NCBI GenBank assembly: GCA_001898645.1
Contig: MKUQ01000027.1
Span: 1-64,000, forward strand
DNA from: Burkholderiales bacterium 70-64
GTDB taxonomy: Bacteria > Pseudomonadota > Gammaproteobacteria > Burkholderiales > Burkholderiaceae_E
Direction of reading: 5' to 3'
DNA: 64,000 nucleotides
The translations under genes were made by a program, and so were the position numbers. Shown here in pieces: positions 35,318-45,438 of the stretch (position 1 is its first letter; each line of letters starts with the position of its first letter). A model generated the notes under the pieces. The model saw only the letters and a list, made by a program, of their open reading frames with translations, was not told where the DNA came from and made no database searches.

Positions 35318-36274
35318 ATGCCGCTGGGCGAATTCGAGCTGATCCGGCGCTACTTCGATCGCGGGCCGGCGCGCGACGCGATCCTGGGCGTCGGAGACGA
35401 CTGCGCCCTGCTTGCGCCGATCGATGCGCACAACGTGCTGGCCATCTCCACCGACCTGCTGCTCGAAGGGCGGCACTTCTTCGCCGACGTCGAGCCGGCC
35501 GCGCTCGGCCACAAGTCGCTGGCGGTCAACCTCTCCGACCTCGCCGCGATGGGTGCGCGCCCGCGCGCCTTCACGCTCGCTATCGCGCTGCCCGAGGTCG
35601 AAGAGGCCTGGCTGGCCGCGTTCTGCGAGGGGATGTTCGCGCTGGCCGACCGCCACGACTGCGAGCTGATCGGCGGCGACACCACCCGCGGGCCGCGCAC
35701 CGTGTGCATCACCGTGTTCGGGGAGGTGCCCCCGGAAGCGGCGCTGCGCCGCGACGGCGCGCAGCCCGATGACGATCTGTGGGTGTCGGGAACGCTAGGC
35801 GCTGCCGCGTTGGCGGTGCGCGCGCGCAGCGAAGGCCGCCGCCTGGCCGCCGACGATGTCGCCCGCCTCCGCCTCGATCATCCCGAGCCCCGCGTGGCGC
35901 TGGGCCTGGCGCTGCGTCACGTTGCCCGGGCGGCAATCGATCTCTCCGACGGCCTGCTCGGCGATCTCGGCCACATCCTCGAGCGCTCGCGCGTGGCGGC
36001 CGAGCTCGACTGGCCAGCGGTGCCGGTCTCGCCCGCGCTGGCGGCGCTGCCCGAAGCGCAGCGCCGCAGCCTCGCGCTGGCCGGCGGCGACGACTACGAG
36101 CTGCTCTTCAGCGCCGCCCCGGAGAACCGGCTCGCGATCGAGGCGATCGGGCAGCGGCTCGACCTGCCGCTGGCGCGCATCGGACGCATCCTGGCCGGCT
36201 CCGGGCTGGTGGTGCGCGATGCGCGCGGGCAACCGCTGCACATCGAAGCGCATGGATTCGACCACTTCACGTGA
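35318..36274 (+). CDS. thiL: Thiamine-monophosphate kinase
   Basis: A 318-residue kinase that makes thiamine pyrophosphate from thiamine monophosphate. The Mg/ATP motifs are GVGDDCALL, ISTDLLLEGRHF and IGGDTTRGP, with the later AIDLSDGLLGDL and LAGGDDYELLFSA. Length is usual. It is followed by pgpA with a 23-base overlap, so they form one transcription unit. thiE lies 15 kb away on the other strand. Confidence 0.95.
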   Translation: MPLGEFELIRRYFDRGPARDAILGVGDDCALLAPIDAHNVLAISTDLLLEGRHFFADVEPAALGHKSLAVNLSDLAAMGARPRAFTLAIALPEVEEAWLAAFCEGMFALADRHDCELIGGDTTRGPRTVCITVFGEVPPEAALRRDGAQPDDDLWVSGTLGAAALAVRARSEGRRLAADDVARLRLDHPEPRVALGLALRHVARAAIDLSDGLLGDLGHILERSRVAAELDWPAVPVSPALAALPEAQRRSLALAGGDDYELLFSAAPENRLAIEAIGQRLDLPLARIGRILAGSGLVVRDARGQPLHIEAHGFDHFT

Positions 36275-36767
36275 ACGCCGGCTGGTGCCGGTGCCGGTGC
36301 GCGCCGATGCGCGCTTCATGCGCCAGCGCCTGTCGCGGCTGATCGCCCTGGGCTTCGGCAGCGGCCTGTCGCCGTTCGCCCCCGGCACGGTCGGCACGCT
36401 GTGGGCATGGCTGGCCTTTGCGGTGCTCGATCGCTGGCTCGGGCCTGTCGCCTGGGCGGCGGTCATCGTGCTCGGCGTGATCGTCGGCGCCTGGGCGTGC
36501 GAGCGCACCGGGCGCGACCTGGGCACGCCCGATCACGGGGCGATGGTGTGGGACGAGATCGTCGCCTTCTGGCTGGTGCTGCTGTTCGTGCCCGCGGGCT
36601 TCGGCGCGCAGCTCGGTGCCTTCGTCGTGTTCCGGTTCTTCGACATCGTCAAGCCGCCGCCGATCCGTTATTTCGATACGAGGCTGAAGAACGGCTTCGG
36701 CGTCATGCTCGACGACCTGATCGCCGCCGTGTTCACGCTGCTGGTGCTCGCGCTGTGGTATCGCTGA
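36252..36767 (+). CDS. pgpA: Phosphatidylglycerophosphatase A
   Basis: A 171-residue membrane phosphatase that makes phosphatidylglycerol. [19 protein letters not shown] is the N-terminal signature and [16 protein letters not shown] with [16 protein letters not shown] carries the metal and phosphate residues. About four membrane segments are visible. I chose the ATG at 36252, which overlaps thiL by 23 bases and gives the standard length; in-frame starts at 36285 (GTG) and 36318 (ATG) are alternatives. The next gene overlaps its 3' end by 13 bases. Confidence 0.9.
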   Translation: MDSTTSRERRLVPVPVRADARFMRQRLSRLIALGFGSGLSPFAPGTVGTLWAWLAFAVLDRWLGPVAWAAVIVLGVIVGAWACERTGRDLGTPDHGAMVWDEIVAFWLVLLFVPAGFGAQLGAFVVFRFFDIVKPPPIRYFDTRLKNGFGVMLDDLIAAVFTLLVLALWYR

Positions 36768-37288
36768 AGACCCCGCCGGCCCATCCCGACCCCGTGGTGG
36801 CCGCTGCGGTCGCGCTCGGGCGCGCGCTCGAGGCACGCGGCTGGATGATCGCGAGCGCCGAATCGTGCACCGGCGGTGCCATCGCGCGCGCCCTCACCGA
36901 GATCGGCGGCTCGAGCCGCTGGTTCGAGCGCGGCTTCATCACCTACACCGACCAGTCGAAGATCGATATGCTCGGCGTGGCGAGCGACACGCTCGTGGCT
37001 TGCGGCGCAGTCAGCCCCGAGGTGGCGCGCGAGATGGCCGAGGGGGCGCTGGCGCGCAGCCGCGCCCGGTGCGCGCTTTCGGTCACCGGCATCGCCGGGC
37101 CGGGAGGCGCGGTGCCGGGCAAGCCGGTCGGTACCGTCTGCTTCGGCTGGGCCGCCCTGCATGCCGAGCCGGTCACGGAGACCCTGCGGTTCCCGGGCGA
37201 CCGGGCCGCGGTGCGGCAGGCCGCCGCCCTGCATGCGCTGCGCCGCGCGCACGAGATGCTCGACAGGTGGCCTACGACCGACAGCTGA
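36755..37288 (+). CDS. pncC: Nicotinamide-nucleotide amidohydrolase (CinA C-terminal type)
   Basis: A 177-residue deamidase that returns NMN to nicotinate mononucleotide. The catalytic Ser and Thr are in [15 protein letters not shown], and [10 protein letters not shown] with [10 protein letters not shown] complete the family core. It is the stand-alone form without the N-terminal CinA domain. The start is taken as the GTG at 36755, overlapping pgpA; a GTG at 36794 is possible. The location just before recA matches the usual neighbourhood of this gene. Confidence 0.9.
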   Translation: MVSLKTPPAHPDPVVAAAVALGRALEARGWMIASAESCTGGAIARALTEIGGSSRWFERGFITYTDQSKIDMLGVASDTLVACGAVSPEVAREMAEGALARSRARCALSVTGIAGPGGAVPGKPVGTVCFGWAALHAEPVTETLRFPGDRAAVRQAAALHALRRAHEMLDRWPTTDS

Positions 37289-37317
37289 TTGTTTATACAG
37301 TAGTTCTGTGCCATACT
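37285..37317 (+). promoter_or_regulatory. recA promoter with LexA-like box
   Basis: CTGATTGTTTATACAG (37285–37300) matches CTGT-N8-ACAG with one mismatch. TTGTTT (37289–37294) and CATACT (37312–37317), 17 bases apart, form the promoter, so the box covers the -35 element. This is the expected SOS-controlled arrangement. Confidence 0.75.
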
Positions 37318-37354
37318 CCGGATCAGTCATTCCTCGACCGGACAAGGCCCAGCC

Positions 37355-38425
37355 ATGGAAAAAGTGATCAAGATGGACGACGCAAAATCCAGAACCGAGC
37401 GCGCCAAGGCCTTGTCGGCCGCGCTGGCGCAGATCGAGAAGCAGTTCGGCAAGGGCTCGGTGATGAAGTTCTCCGACGCCGACGTCACGCGCGACATCCA
37501 GGTGGTGTCCACCGGCTCGCTGGGCCTCGATCTCGCCCTCGGCGTGGGCGGCCTGCCGCGCGGGCGCGTGGTCGAGATCTACGGTCCCGAATCCTCGGGC
37601 AAGACCACCCTCACGCTGCAGGTCATCGCCGAGATGCAGAAGCTCGGCGGCACCTGCGCCTTCATCGACGCCGAGCACGCGCTCGACGTGCAGTACGCGG
37701 CCAAGCTCGGCGTCGACCTCGAGAGCCTGCTGATCTCGCAGCCCGACACCGGCGAACAGGCCCTCGAGATCACCGATGCGCTGGTGCGCTCGGGCTCGGT
37801 CGACTTGGTCGTCATCGATTCGGTCGCGGCGCTCACGCCGAAAGCCGAGATCGAGGGCGAAATGGGCGATTCGCTGCCCGGCCTGCAGGCGCGGCTGATG
37901 TCGCAGGCCCTGCGCAAGCTCACCGGCACCATCAATCGCACCAACACGATGGTCATCTTCATCAACCAGATCCGCATGAAGATCGGCGTCATGTTCGGCA
38001 ACCCGGAAACCACCACCGGCGGCAACGCGCTGAAGTTCTATGCCTCGGTGCGGCTCGACATCCGCCGCACGGGCTCCATCAAGAAGGGCGACGAGGTCAT
38101 CGGCAGCGAGACACGGGTCAAGGTGGTCAAGAACAAGGTCGCCCCGCCGTTCAAGACAGCCGAGTTCGACATCCTGTACGGCGAGGGCACCTCGCGCGAA
38201 GGTGAGATCCTCGATCTCGGCGCCAACTGCAACGTCGTGGAGAAGAGCGGCGCCTGGTACAGCTACAACGGCGAGCGCGTCGGCCAGGGCAAGGACAACG
38301 CCCGCGAGTACCTGCGCGAGCGCCCCGAGCTCGCGCTCGAGATCGAGAACAAGGTTCGCGCCCACTTCGGCGTGGCGGCGCGCGGCGCGACGCCTGGGGC
38401 CGCCGGGGAAGAAGCCGTCGCATGA
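37355..38425 (+). CDS. recA: Recombinase RecA
   Basis: A 356-residue RecA, the strand-exchange ATPase and LexA co-protease. The Walker A motif GPESSGKT is at residues 77–84 and the DNA-binding loops lie in [19 protein letters not shown] and [19 protein letters not shown]. The C-terminal tail is acidic only at its end. A LexA-like box overlaps its promoter. The stop codon TGA coincides with the first bases of copy C of the palindromic element, so recX is separated from recA by a long hairpin rather than a simple terminator. Confidence 0.99.
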   Translation: MEKVIKMDDAKSRTERAKALSAALAQIEKQFGKGSVMKFSDADVTRDIQVVSTGSLGLDLALGVGGLPRGRVVEIYGPESSGKTTLTLQVIAEMQKLGGTCAFIDAEHALDVQYAAKLGVDLESLLISQPDTGEQALEITDALVRSGSVDLVVIDSVAALTPKAEIEGEMGDSLPGLQARLMSQALRKLTGTINRTNTMVIFINQIRMKIGVMFGNPETTTGGNALKFYASVRLDIRRTGSIKKGDEVIGSETRVKVVKNKVAPPFKTAEFDILYGEGTSREGEILDLGANCNVVEKSGAWYSYNGERVGQGKDNAREYLRERPELALEIENKVRAHFGVAARGATPGAAGEEAVA

Positions 38426-38544
38426 ACGTGTGAAGGAACCTACTGCGCGGCCCGATCTCGCGCCTGTGATGCTCGCCGTACTCTCGTACGGCTGCGCTTC
38501 TCGGCACGACCTCGGGCCGCTCGCTACGGTTCCTTCACACGTTC
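38423..38544 (+). repeat. 122-bp palindromic element, copy C
   Basis: This copy occupies nearly all of the recA–recX gap. It starts with the recA stop (TGAACGTGTGAAGGAACC) and ends GGTTCCTTCACACGTTC; the outer 17-base arms pair perfectly. The apex is GCCGTAC-TCTC-GTACGGC. Only eight bases separate its end from the recX ATG. Confidence 0.95.
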
Positions 38545-38552
38545 AGAGACGT

Positions 38553-39023
38553 ATGAGTAATTTCGCTGCGCCGCCCGGCCCTGTCGCCTTGCTGAAGGCG
38601 CGTGCGCTGCGCTTGCTCGCGCGCCGCGAGCACAGCCGCATCGAGCTCGCGCGCAAGCTCGCGCGCCATGCCGAGAGCGCCGAAGCGCTCGAAGCACTGC
38701 TCGATCAACTGGCGGAGGCCGGCCTGCTGTCGAACGAACGCTTCGCCGAGTCGCTCGTGCATCGCCGTGCGCAGCGCTACGGCGTGGCCACCATCCGGCA
38801 CGAGCTGCGTACCCACGGGCTCGATGCGCAGCTCGTCGAAGCCCATGTCGGCGCCCTCGAGCGCTCCGAGCTGGCGCGCGCACGGGCTGTCTGGATGCGC
38901 CGTTTCGGCGCGGCGCCCGCTTCTGCGGCCGAGCGGGCACGCCAGTCCCGCTTCCTGCTGGCGCGCGGCTTCTCGGCCGAAACGGTACGGCGGGTCGTCG
39001 GCGGCGACGCCGACGACACCTGA
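38553..39023 (+). CDS. recX: Regulatory protein RecX
   Basis: A 156-residue modulator that inhibits RecA filament growth. The three-helix repeats are visible, first in ARALRLLARREHSRIELARKL, then GLLSNERFAESLVHRRAQRYG and a third ending in RFLLARGFSAETVRRVV. The ATG at 38553 has no convincing Shine-Dalgarno, since the palindromic element ends eight bases before it. Translation may therefore be weak or depend on the hairpin. The usual partner recA is immediately upstream. Confidence 0.93.
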   Translation: MSNFAAPPGPVALLKARALRLLARREHSRIELARKLARHAESAEALEALLDQLAEAGLLSNERFAESLVHRRAQRYGVATIRHELRTHGLDAQLVEAHVGALERSELARARAVWMRRFGAAPASAAERARQSRFLLARGFSAETVRRVVGGDADDT

Positions 39024-39044
39024 TCCGGTTTGTGTTCGTTCGCA
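39021..39044 (+). repeat. Short stop-anchored repeat, copy 2
   Basis: Beginning with the recX stop codon, 24 bases (TGATCCGG and on to TTCGTTCGCA) closely match the stretch starting at the ldcA stop (7396–7420). A GC-rich hairpin follows, CGGGGC with GCCCCG around 39052–39072. Confidence 0.35.
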
Positions 39045-39172
39045 GAACGAGGCGGGGCGACCGCGCTGCCCCGCGGGAAGTGCGTCGTCCCCCTCGGGCG
39101 ACATGCTAAACTGCAAGGCTTTCCGGTCTGGCGGCGCCTCTGGCAACAAGCGCCGGATCCATTCTTTCCAGC

Positions 39173-39781
39173 ATGCCGCTTCCCGAACCCGACTGCCCGC
39201 GCACGCCGATGCACACCCGCTCGGTGCGCATCGATGCGTTCCGCCGCGACGACGGCGCCTGGGATCTCGAAGCGGAGCTGTGCGACGTCAAGCCGCACGA
39301 CGAGGTCCTGCAAAGCGGCGTGTGGCCGGCCGGTGAACCGATCCACCTGATGCGGCTGCGCGTCACCGTCGACGCCGAGTTCGATGTCATCGACGTGGTG
39401 GCCGTCTCCGACGCCGTGCCCTATCGCGGCGTGTGCGAGAACATCGTCGCCGATTACCGGCGGATGCTCGGCCTGAATCTGCTGCGTGGCTTCCGTGCCG
39501 GGCTGCGCGAGCGCCTGGGCGGCGTGGCCGGCTGCACGCACCTGACCGAGCTGGCCCAGTTCCTGCCCACCGCGGCCGTGCAGGCCGCTGCCGGCGACGA
39601 GCAGCGCCGGCGCACCATGTTCGGGCAGGGTGCCGATGCACCGCGCCCTTTCATGATCGATCGCTGCCATGCCTGGCGCAGCGACGGCCCGGTGGTCGAG
39701 CGCTACGAGCCGCGCTGGTATCGGCCGGCCGAAGCAGCGCCGGCACCGAATTCCCCTGTTTCCACAAAGGAACGACCGTGA
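39173..39781 (+). CDS. DUF2889 domain-containing protein
   Basis: A 202-residue protein matching DUF2889. The family hallmarks visible are [23 protein letters not shown] at the N-terminus (residues 14–36), a middle [22 protein letters not shown], and [19 protein letters not shown]. No signal peptide or membrane helix is seen. It sits between recX and sucC, a frequent position in betaproteobacteria, and its stop overlaps the sucC GTG. The function is unknown. Confidence 0.88.
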   Translation: MPLPEPDCPRTPMHTRSVRIDAFRRDDGAWDLEAELCDVKPHDEVLQSGVWPAGEPIHLMRLRVTVDAEFDVIDVVAVSDAVPYRGVCENIVADYRRMLGLNLLRGFRAGLRERLGGVAGCTHLTELAQFLPTAAVQAAAGDEQRRRTMFGQGADAPRPFMIDRCHAWRSDGPVVERYEPRWYRPAEAAPAPNSPVSTKERP

Positions 39782-40941
39782 AGATCCACGAATACCAGGG
39801 CAAGGAGATCCTGAAGAAGTACGGTGTCGCCGTGCCGCGCGGCATCCCTTGCTTTTCGGTCGACGAGGCGGTCAAGGCCGCCGAGACCCTGGGCGGACCG
39901 GTCTGGGTCGTGAAGGCGCAGATCCATGCCGGCGGCCGCGGCAAGGGCGGGGGCGTGAAGCTCGCGCGCTCGGTCGAGGAAGTGCGCAGGCTCTCCGGGG
40001 AGATTCTCGGCATGCAGCTCAAGACGCACCAGACCGGCCCCGAGGGCCAGAAAGTGCGCCGCCTGCTCATCGAGGAAGGCGCCGACATCCGCAAGGAGCT
40101 CTACGTCGGCATGGTGGTCGACCGCGTCACGCAGCGGGTGTGCCTGATGGCCTCGAGCGAAGGCGGCATGGACATCGAGGAGGTCGCCGCGCACACTCCC
40201 GAGAAGATCCACAAGGTGTTCGTCGATCCGTCCACCGGGCTCACCGATGCCGAATGCGACGATGTGGCGCGCAAGATCGGCGTGCCCGAGGCGGGCCTCG
40301 CGCAGGCGCGCACCGTCCTGAAGGGCCTGTATGCGGCGTTCTGGGAAACCGATGCATCGCTGGCCGAGATCAACCCGCTCATCGTCACCGGCGACGGCAA
40401 GGTGATCGCGCTCGACGCCAAGCTCAACTTCGACGACAACGCGCTCTTTCGCCACCCCGAGATCGTCGAGCTGCGCGACCTCGACGAGGAGGACCCGGCC
40501 GAGATCGAGGCCTCGAAGTTCGACCTCGCCTACATCCAGCTCGACGGCAACATCGGCTGCCTGGTCAACGGCGCGGGCCTGGCGATGGCCACCATGGACA
40601 CCATCAAGCTGTTCGGCGGCGAGCCGGCGAACTTCCTCGACGTGGGCGGCGGCGCCACCACCGAGAAGGTCACCGAGGCGTTCAAGATCATGCTGCGCAA
40701 TCCGAACCTCAAGGCCATCCTGGTGAACATCTTCGGCGGCATCATGCGTTGCGACGTGATCGCCGAAGGCGTGATCGCCGCCAGCAAGGCGGTCGGCCTG
40801 AAGGTGCCGCTGGTGGTGCGCATGAAGGGCACCAACGAGGAGCTCGGCAAGAAGATGCTCGCCGAGTCGGGCCTGCCGATCATCTCGGCCGATACCATGG
40901 CCGAGGCGGCCGAGCGGGTCGTCGCCGCGGCCGCGCGCTGA
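39778..40941 (+). CDS. sucC: Succinate–CoA ligase (ADP-forming), beta subunit
   Basis: A 387-residue subunit carrying the ATP-grasp domain and the nucleotide site of this TCA-cycle enzyme. [20 protein letters not shown] opens the ATP-grasp domain, [14 protein letters not shown] follows, and the second nucleotide/CoA portion includes [17 protein letters not shown] and [15 protein letters not shown]. The GTG start overlaps the stop of the preceding gene and has AAAGGAAC upstream. Partner sucD starts 14 bases after. Confidence 0.98.
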   Translation: MKIHEYQGKEILKKYGVAVPRGIPCFSVDEAVKAAETLGGPVWVVKAQIHAGGRGKGGGVKLARSVEEVRRLSGEILGMQLKTHQTGPEGQKVRRLLIEEGADIRKELYVGMVVDRVTQRVCLMASSEGGMDIEEVAAHTPEKIHKVFVDPSTGLTDAECDDVARKIGVPEAGLAQARTVLKGLYAAFWETDASLAEINPLIVTGDGKVIALDAKLNFDDNALFRHPEIVELRDLDEEDPAEIEASKFDLAYIQLDGNIGCLVNGAGLAMATMDTIKLFGGEPANFLDVGGGATTEKVTEAFKIMLRNPNLKAILVNIFGGIMRCDVIAEGVIAASKAVGLKVPLVVRMKGTNEELGKKMLAESGLPIISADTMAEAAERVVAAAAR

Positions 40942-40955
40942 TACGGAGTCACAGC

Positions 40956-41837
<882 letters not shown>

Positions 41838-41850
41838 GCGCCGGGCCGCC

Positions 41851-42576
41851 ATGGAAGCAGCGATCGATTTCCTGGCGACGATGCACTGGGGGGCAGTCTT
41901 CCAGATCATCGTGATCGACATCCTGCTGGGCGGCGACAACGCGGTGGTCATCGCGCTCGCCTGCCGCAACCTGCCCGCGCACCAGCGCATGAAGGGCATC
42001 GTCTGGGGCACGGCGGGCGCGATCGTCCTGCGCGTCATCCTCATCGCCTTCGCGGTGACGCTGCTCACCGTGCCCTTCCTCAAGCTGGTCGGCGGTGCGC
42101 TGCTCATCTACATCGGCGTGAAGCTCCTGCTGCCCGACGGCAACGGCGAGGAGGAGCACGGCAACGTCCAGGGCGGCACCACCCTGTGGTCGGCGGTGAA
42201 GACGGTCATCATCGCCGACCTGGTGATGAGCATCGACAACGTCATCGCGATCGCCGCTGCGGCCCACCAGGCCGATCCCGACCATCAGCTCGGGCTGGTG
42301 ATCTTCGGTCTGGTGGTCAGCATCCCGCTGATCGTCTGGGGCAGCACGCTGGTGCTCAAGCTGATCGAACGCTACCCGGTCGTGGTCCTGCTCGGCGGCG
42401 GCCTGCTCGGCTGGATCGCCGGCGGCATGATGATCAGCGATCCGGTCGTCGTGCGCTTCATCGGCGAACCCGGCCCGGCCCTGCACTATGCCGCCGCCCT
42501 GGGTGGCGCGGTGCTGGTCGTGGTGCTCGGAAGGATACTGGGCGCGCGGCGCAAGCCGGCCGGCCAGCTCGACTGA
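41851..42576 (+). CDS. TerC family integral membrane protein
   Basis: A 241-residue membrane protein with about seven helices. The two acidic motifs of TerC proteins are present: ILLGGDNAVVIALACRNL and VMSIDNVIAIAAAA, which mark two inverted halves. Members have been linked to manganese export or to metallating exported enzymes. Unlike the yybP–ykoY-controlled relatives, there is no room for a riboswitch, as sucD ends 13 bases upstream. Expression therefore follows sucCD. The substrate is inferred from the family. Confidence 0.87.
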   Translation: MEAAIDFLATMHWGAVFQIIVIDILLGGDNAVVIALACRNLPAHQRMKGIVWGTAGAIVLRVILIAFAVTLLTVPFLKLVGGALLIYIGVKLLLPDGNGEEEHGNVQGGTTLWSAVKTVIIADLVMSIDNVIAIAAAAHQADPDHQLGLVIFGLVVSIPLIVWGSTLVLKLIERYPVVVLLGGGLLGWIAGGMMISDPVVVRFIGEPGPALHYAAALGGAVLVVVLGRILGARRKPAGQLD

Positions 42577-42584
42577 AGACAGTC

Positions 42585-42616
42585 GCGGGCTGCGATCGTC
42601 TCCGCTTGCAGCCCGC
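42585..42616 (+). terminator. Terminator-like hairpin after the sucCD–terC operon
   Basis: GCGGGCTGC (42585–42593) pairs with GCAGCCCGC (42608–42616) around a 14-base loop shortly after the terC stop. There is no T run, so factor-dependent termination or mRNA 3'-end protection is more likely than intrinsic termination. Confidence 0.35.
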
Positions 42617-42748
42617 CCACGAAGCCCGGGCGGAGTGTCGCGTGCCCGACGCGGCGGCCCCTGGCATGCACGCCGTCCGACCGAGCCGAACGGCCGTTCA
42701 TGAAATAGTTCCTCGGGGTGATTTCGGCACGACGGTAGCCTGCCTGAC

Positions 42749-43387
42749 ATGGCCGACGCCGAATACCCCGGGATGCAGGACCGCGAGGCCGCGGTAGCGA
42801 TCCGCCTGCTGGTGAGCAGCGGGCAATCGTCGCTGCGCGTTGTGGCCGTCACCAAGGAGTGCCTCACCATCGGCCGTCGACCCTACAACGACATCGAGCT
42901 CGACGATCTCACCGTGAGCGGCGAGCACGCCCTGATCCGCACGCGCGGCAGGGAAAGCGTGGTGCACGACCTCGAAAGCCGCAACGGCACGCTGGTCAAC
43001 GGCATGGCGGTGGCCCGGCGCGTGCTGTGCGAGGGCGATGTGATCGACATCGGCATCTATCGCCTGCGCTACGTGCTCGATCCCCTCCGGCTTGCCGAGC
43101 CGGCATCGTCCGATGCCGCGGCGTCCGTGGCCTTCGTCGATTTCCTGAACGGTCCGCAGGGGGGCGACACGCAGCGCCTGGACCGTGCCGTCAACCGCAT
43201 CGACGGACCTGTCGAGCAGGTGGCGGTGATCGCGCGCCGCCGCAGCGGCTTTCACCTCACGCACCTGGAAGGCCTGGCCTTCCCGCTGGTCAACGGTGAG
43301 CCGATCGGCCTGAGCGCCCATCCCCTGTACGAGGGCGACGTGATCGAGCTGGCCGGCGTGATGCTGCGCTTCCGGCTCGGCCGCTGA
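42749..43387 (+). CDS. FHA domain protein with two FHA modules
   Basis: A 212-residue protein with a complete N-terminal FHA domain: TIGRRPYNDIELDDLTVSGEH and ESRNGTLVNG are the phosphothreonine-binding loops. A second, less conserved FHA-like half starts near residue 148 (VAVIARRRSGFHLTHLEG) and ends with EGDVIELAGVMLRFRLGR. There are no transmembrane helices. It should bind phosphothreonine on a partner. It precedes the nucleotide cyclase by 23 bases, so they are probably cotranscribed. No Ser/Thr kinase is in the window. Confidence 0.87.
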   Translation: MADAEYPGMQDREAAVAIRLLVSSGQSSLRVVAVTKECLTIGRRPYNDIELDDLTVSGEHALIRTRGRESVVHDLESRNGTLVNGMAVARRVLCEGDVIDIGIYRLRYVLDPLRLAEPASSDAAASVAFVDFLNGPQGGDTQRLDRAVNRIDGPVEQVAVIARRRSGFHLTHLEGLAFPLVNGEPIGLSAHPLYEGDVIELAGVMLRFRLGR

Positions 43388-43410
43388 AGCATGGCAGGGC
43401 ATCTCCGGCC

Positions 43411-45438
43411 ATGACCTCCCTGCAGCGCTCGCGATTCTGGCGCGTCGCGGCCGGCCTGGTCGTGGTCGCGATCTTCGCCGCCGCGGACCTGGGCCTGCTG
43501 CACCTGGGTGGGCTGGGCGCGCTCGATCGCGAGCTCTACGACGGGCGCCAGCGCATGCTCGCGCCGGTGCTCGACGATCGCATCGTGATCGTCGACATCG
43601 ACGAGCGCAGCCTCGCCGAGCAGGGCCGCTGGCCGTGGGACCGCGCCAAGACCGGCGCGCTGGCCGAGGCGCTCGCCACGCGCGGGCGGGCCGCCGTGGT
43701 CGGGCTCGACGTGGTGTTCGCCGAGCCGCAGGCCGGGTCCGACGACGATGCACGGCTCGCCGCGGCGCTCGCCGAGCGCCCGGTCGTGCTGGGCTACTAC
43801 TTCAGCAGCGACCGCGGCGGCCGCACCAGCGGGGCGTTGCCCGCGCCCGTCTACCAGGGCGAGGCGGCGAGCGAGCTCGCGGCTCGCCTCACCCACGCCA
43901 ACGGCTTCGGCGCCAATCTCGCCGGCCTGCAGCGCGCTGCCCGCGGCTCGGGCTTCTTCAATCCCTTCCTTGGCGCCGGGCTCGACCCCGACGGCGTGAT
44001 CCGGGCGCTGCCCCTGCTGGCCGGCTACCGCGACGGCGTCTACGAGTCGCTCGCGGTGGCGGTGCTGCGCGAGTATCTCGGCAATGCCACGCTGGCGGTG
44101 CGGAGCGACACCTTCGTGCTCGACGGCGCACGCGGCCGCGTCGAGATCCCGGTTTCTGCGGGCTTCTCCGCCATGGTGCCGCTGGCGGGCCGCGGCGGCG
44201 CGAGCGGCGGCCACTTCCGCTACCTCTCGGCCACCGACGTGCTGGCCGGCCACGTCGACTGGAGCCTGCTGCACGACCGTATCGTGCTGGTGGGCACCAC
44301 GGCGCCCGGCCAGACCGACCTGCGCGCCACGCCGGTGAGCGAAGTGTTCCCGGGGGTAGAGATCCACGCGTCGCTGATCGCCGGCGCGCTCGACGGCCGC
44401 CTCAAGCAGCGGCCGGCCGAAGCCCCCTTCGTCGGCGCCCTGGCGACCCTTGTCGTGGGTGGAGCGCTGGCGCTGGTGCTGCCGGCCCTCGGCGCGATCG
44501 GGGCAGTGATGGTGAGCGTCGTGGCGGCGCTGATGCTGGTCGGCATCAACGCCATCGCCTATTCCAACTCGGCGCTGGTGCTGCCGCTGGCGGCCTCGCT
44601 CGCCACCGTGCTCGCCCTCGGCCTGTTCAACGTCACCGTGGGTTGGTTCGTCGAGGGCCGCGCGCGGCGTGCCATGGAGCAGCTGTTCGGCGAATACGTC
44701 TCGCCCGCCCTGGTCGAGCGCATGGCGCGCGACCCGGTCAACTACCTGGCCGTCAGCACCAACCGCGAGCTGACCATCGTCTTCGCCGACATCCGCGGCT
44801 TCACCCGCATCGCCGAGACGATGGAGCCGGCGGCGCTGCGCGAGTACATCAACACCTTCCTCACCGGCATGACCGAGCTCATCCACGCCCATCGCGGCAC
44901 CGTGGACAAGTACATGGGCGATGCCGTCATGGCGTTCTGGGGCGCTCCGGTGGAGGATCCGGAGCACGCCGACAACGCCGTGGCGTGCGCGCTGGCCATG
45001 CAGAATGAAGTGCGCCGCATGTCCGAGGAGTTCGTCGCCCGCGGCCTGCCGCCGCTTTCCGTGGGCGTCGGCGTGAATACCGGCGTGGTGCGCGTCGGCG
45101 ACATGGGCTCCAGGCGCCGGCGCGCCTACACCGTCATCGGCGACGCCGTGAACCTCGCCTCGCGGCTGGAGGGCTTGACCAAGCGCTACGAGGTCCCGAT
45201 CATCGTCGGCGAGGGCACCGTCCTGCGCTGCCGCCGCTACGCCTTCTTCGAGTTGGCGCGCGCCACGGTGGCCGGGCGCGCCGAGTCGGTCAGGGTGTTC
45301 GTCCCGAACGTCCTGCGTACCTCCCGGCACGATCCGGCGAGCAAGGAGGGTGCGCCCACGGTGCCGCTGATCGTGCCTGATGCTGCGCCGAGGAACGCCA
45401 GGGAAGCCCTTCATGAAGGTTCGAGTCCTGGGTTGTAG
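43411..45438 (+). CDS. CHASE2-domain class III adenylate/guanylate cyclase
   Basis: A 675-residue sensor cyclase. One N-terminal helix (about 13–30) precedes a large extracytoplasmic CHASE2 domain (about 45–325, with DDRIVIVDIDERSLAEQGRWPW), then three membrane helices (about 340–410) and a cytoplasmic catalytic domain (about 445–620). Metal aspartates are in VFADIRGFTRIAE and GTVDKYMGDAVMAFWG, and the transition-state residues in NTGVVRVGDMGS and YTVIGDAVNLASRLEG. The Lys and Asp that would fix ATP over GTP were not scored. It overlaps a phosphodiesterase gene by 26 bases. Confidence 0.92.
   Translation: MTSLQRSRFWRVAAGLVVVAIFAAADLGLLHLGGLGALDRELYDGRQRMLAPVLDDRIVIVDIDERSLAEQGRWPWDRAKTGALAEALATRGRAAVVGLDVVFAEPQAGSDDDARLAAALAERPVVLGYYFSSDRGGRTSGALPAPVYQGEAASELAARLTHANGFGANLAGLQRAARGSGFFNPFLGAGLDPDGVIRALPLLAGYRDGVYESLAVAVLREYLGNATLAVRSDTFVLDGARGRVEIPVSAGFSAMVPLAGRGGASGGHFRYLSATDVLAGHVDWSLLHDRIVLVGTTAPGQTDLRATPVSEVFPGVEIHASLIAGALDGRLKQRPAEAPFVGALATLVVGGALALVLPALGAIGAVMVSVVAALMLVGINAIAYSNSALVLPLAASLATVLALGLFNVTVGWFVEGRARRAMEQLFGEYVSPALVERMARDPVNYLAVSTNRELTIVFADIRGFTRIAETMEPAALREYINTFLTGMTELIHAHRGTVDKYMGDAVMAFWGAPVEDPEHADNAVACALAMQNEVRRMSEEFVARGLPPLSVGVGVNTGVVRVGDMGSRRRRAYTVIGDAVNLASRLEGLTKRYEVPIIVGEGTVLRCRRYAFFELARATVAGRAESVRVFVPNVLRTSRHDPASKEGAPTVPLIVPDAAPRNAREALHEGSSPGL

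Noticed and set aside
41838-41850. yybP–ykoY manganese riboswitch before the TerC gene
   Set aside because: There are only 13 bases between sucD and terC.
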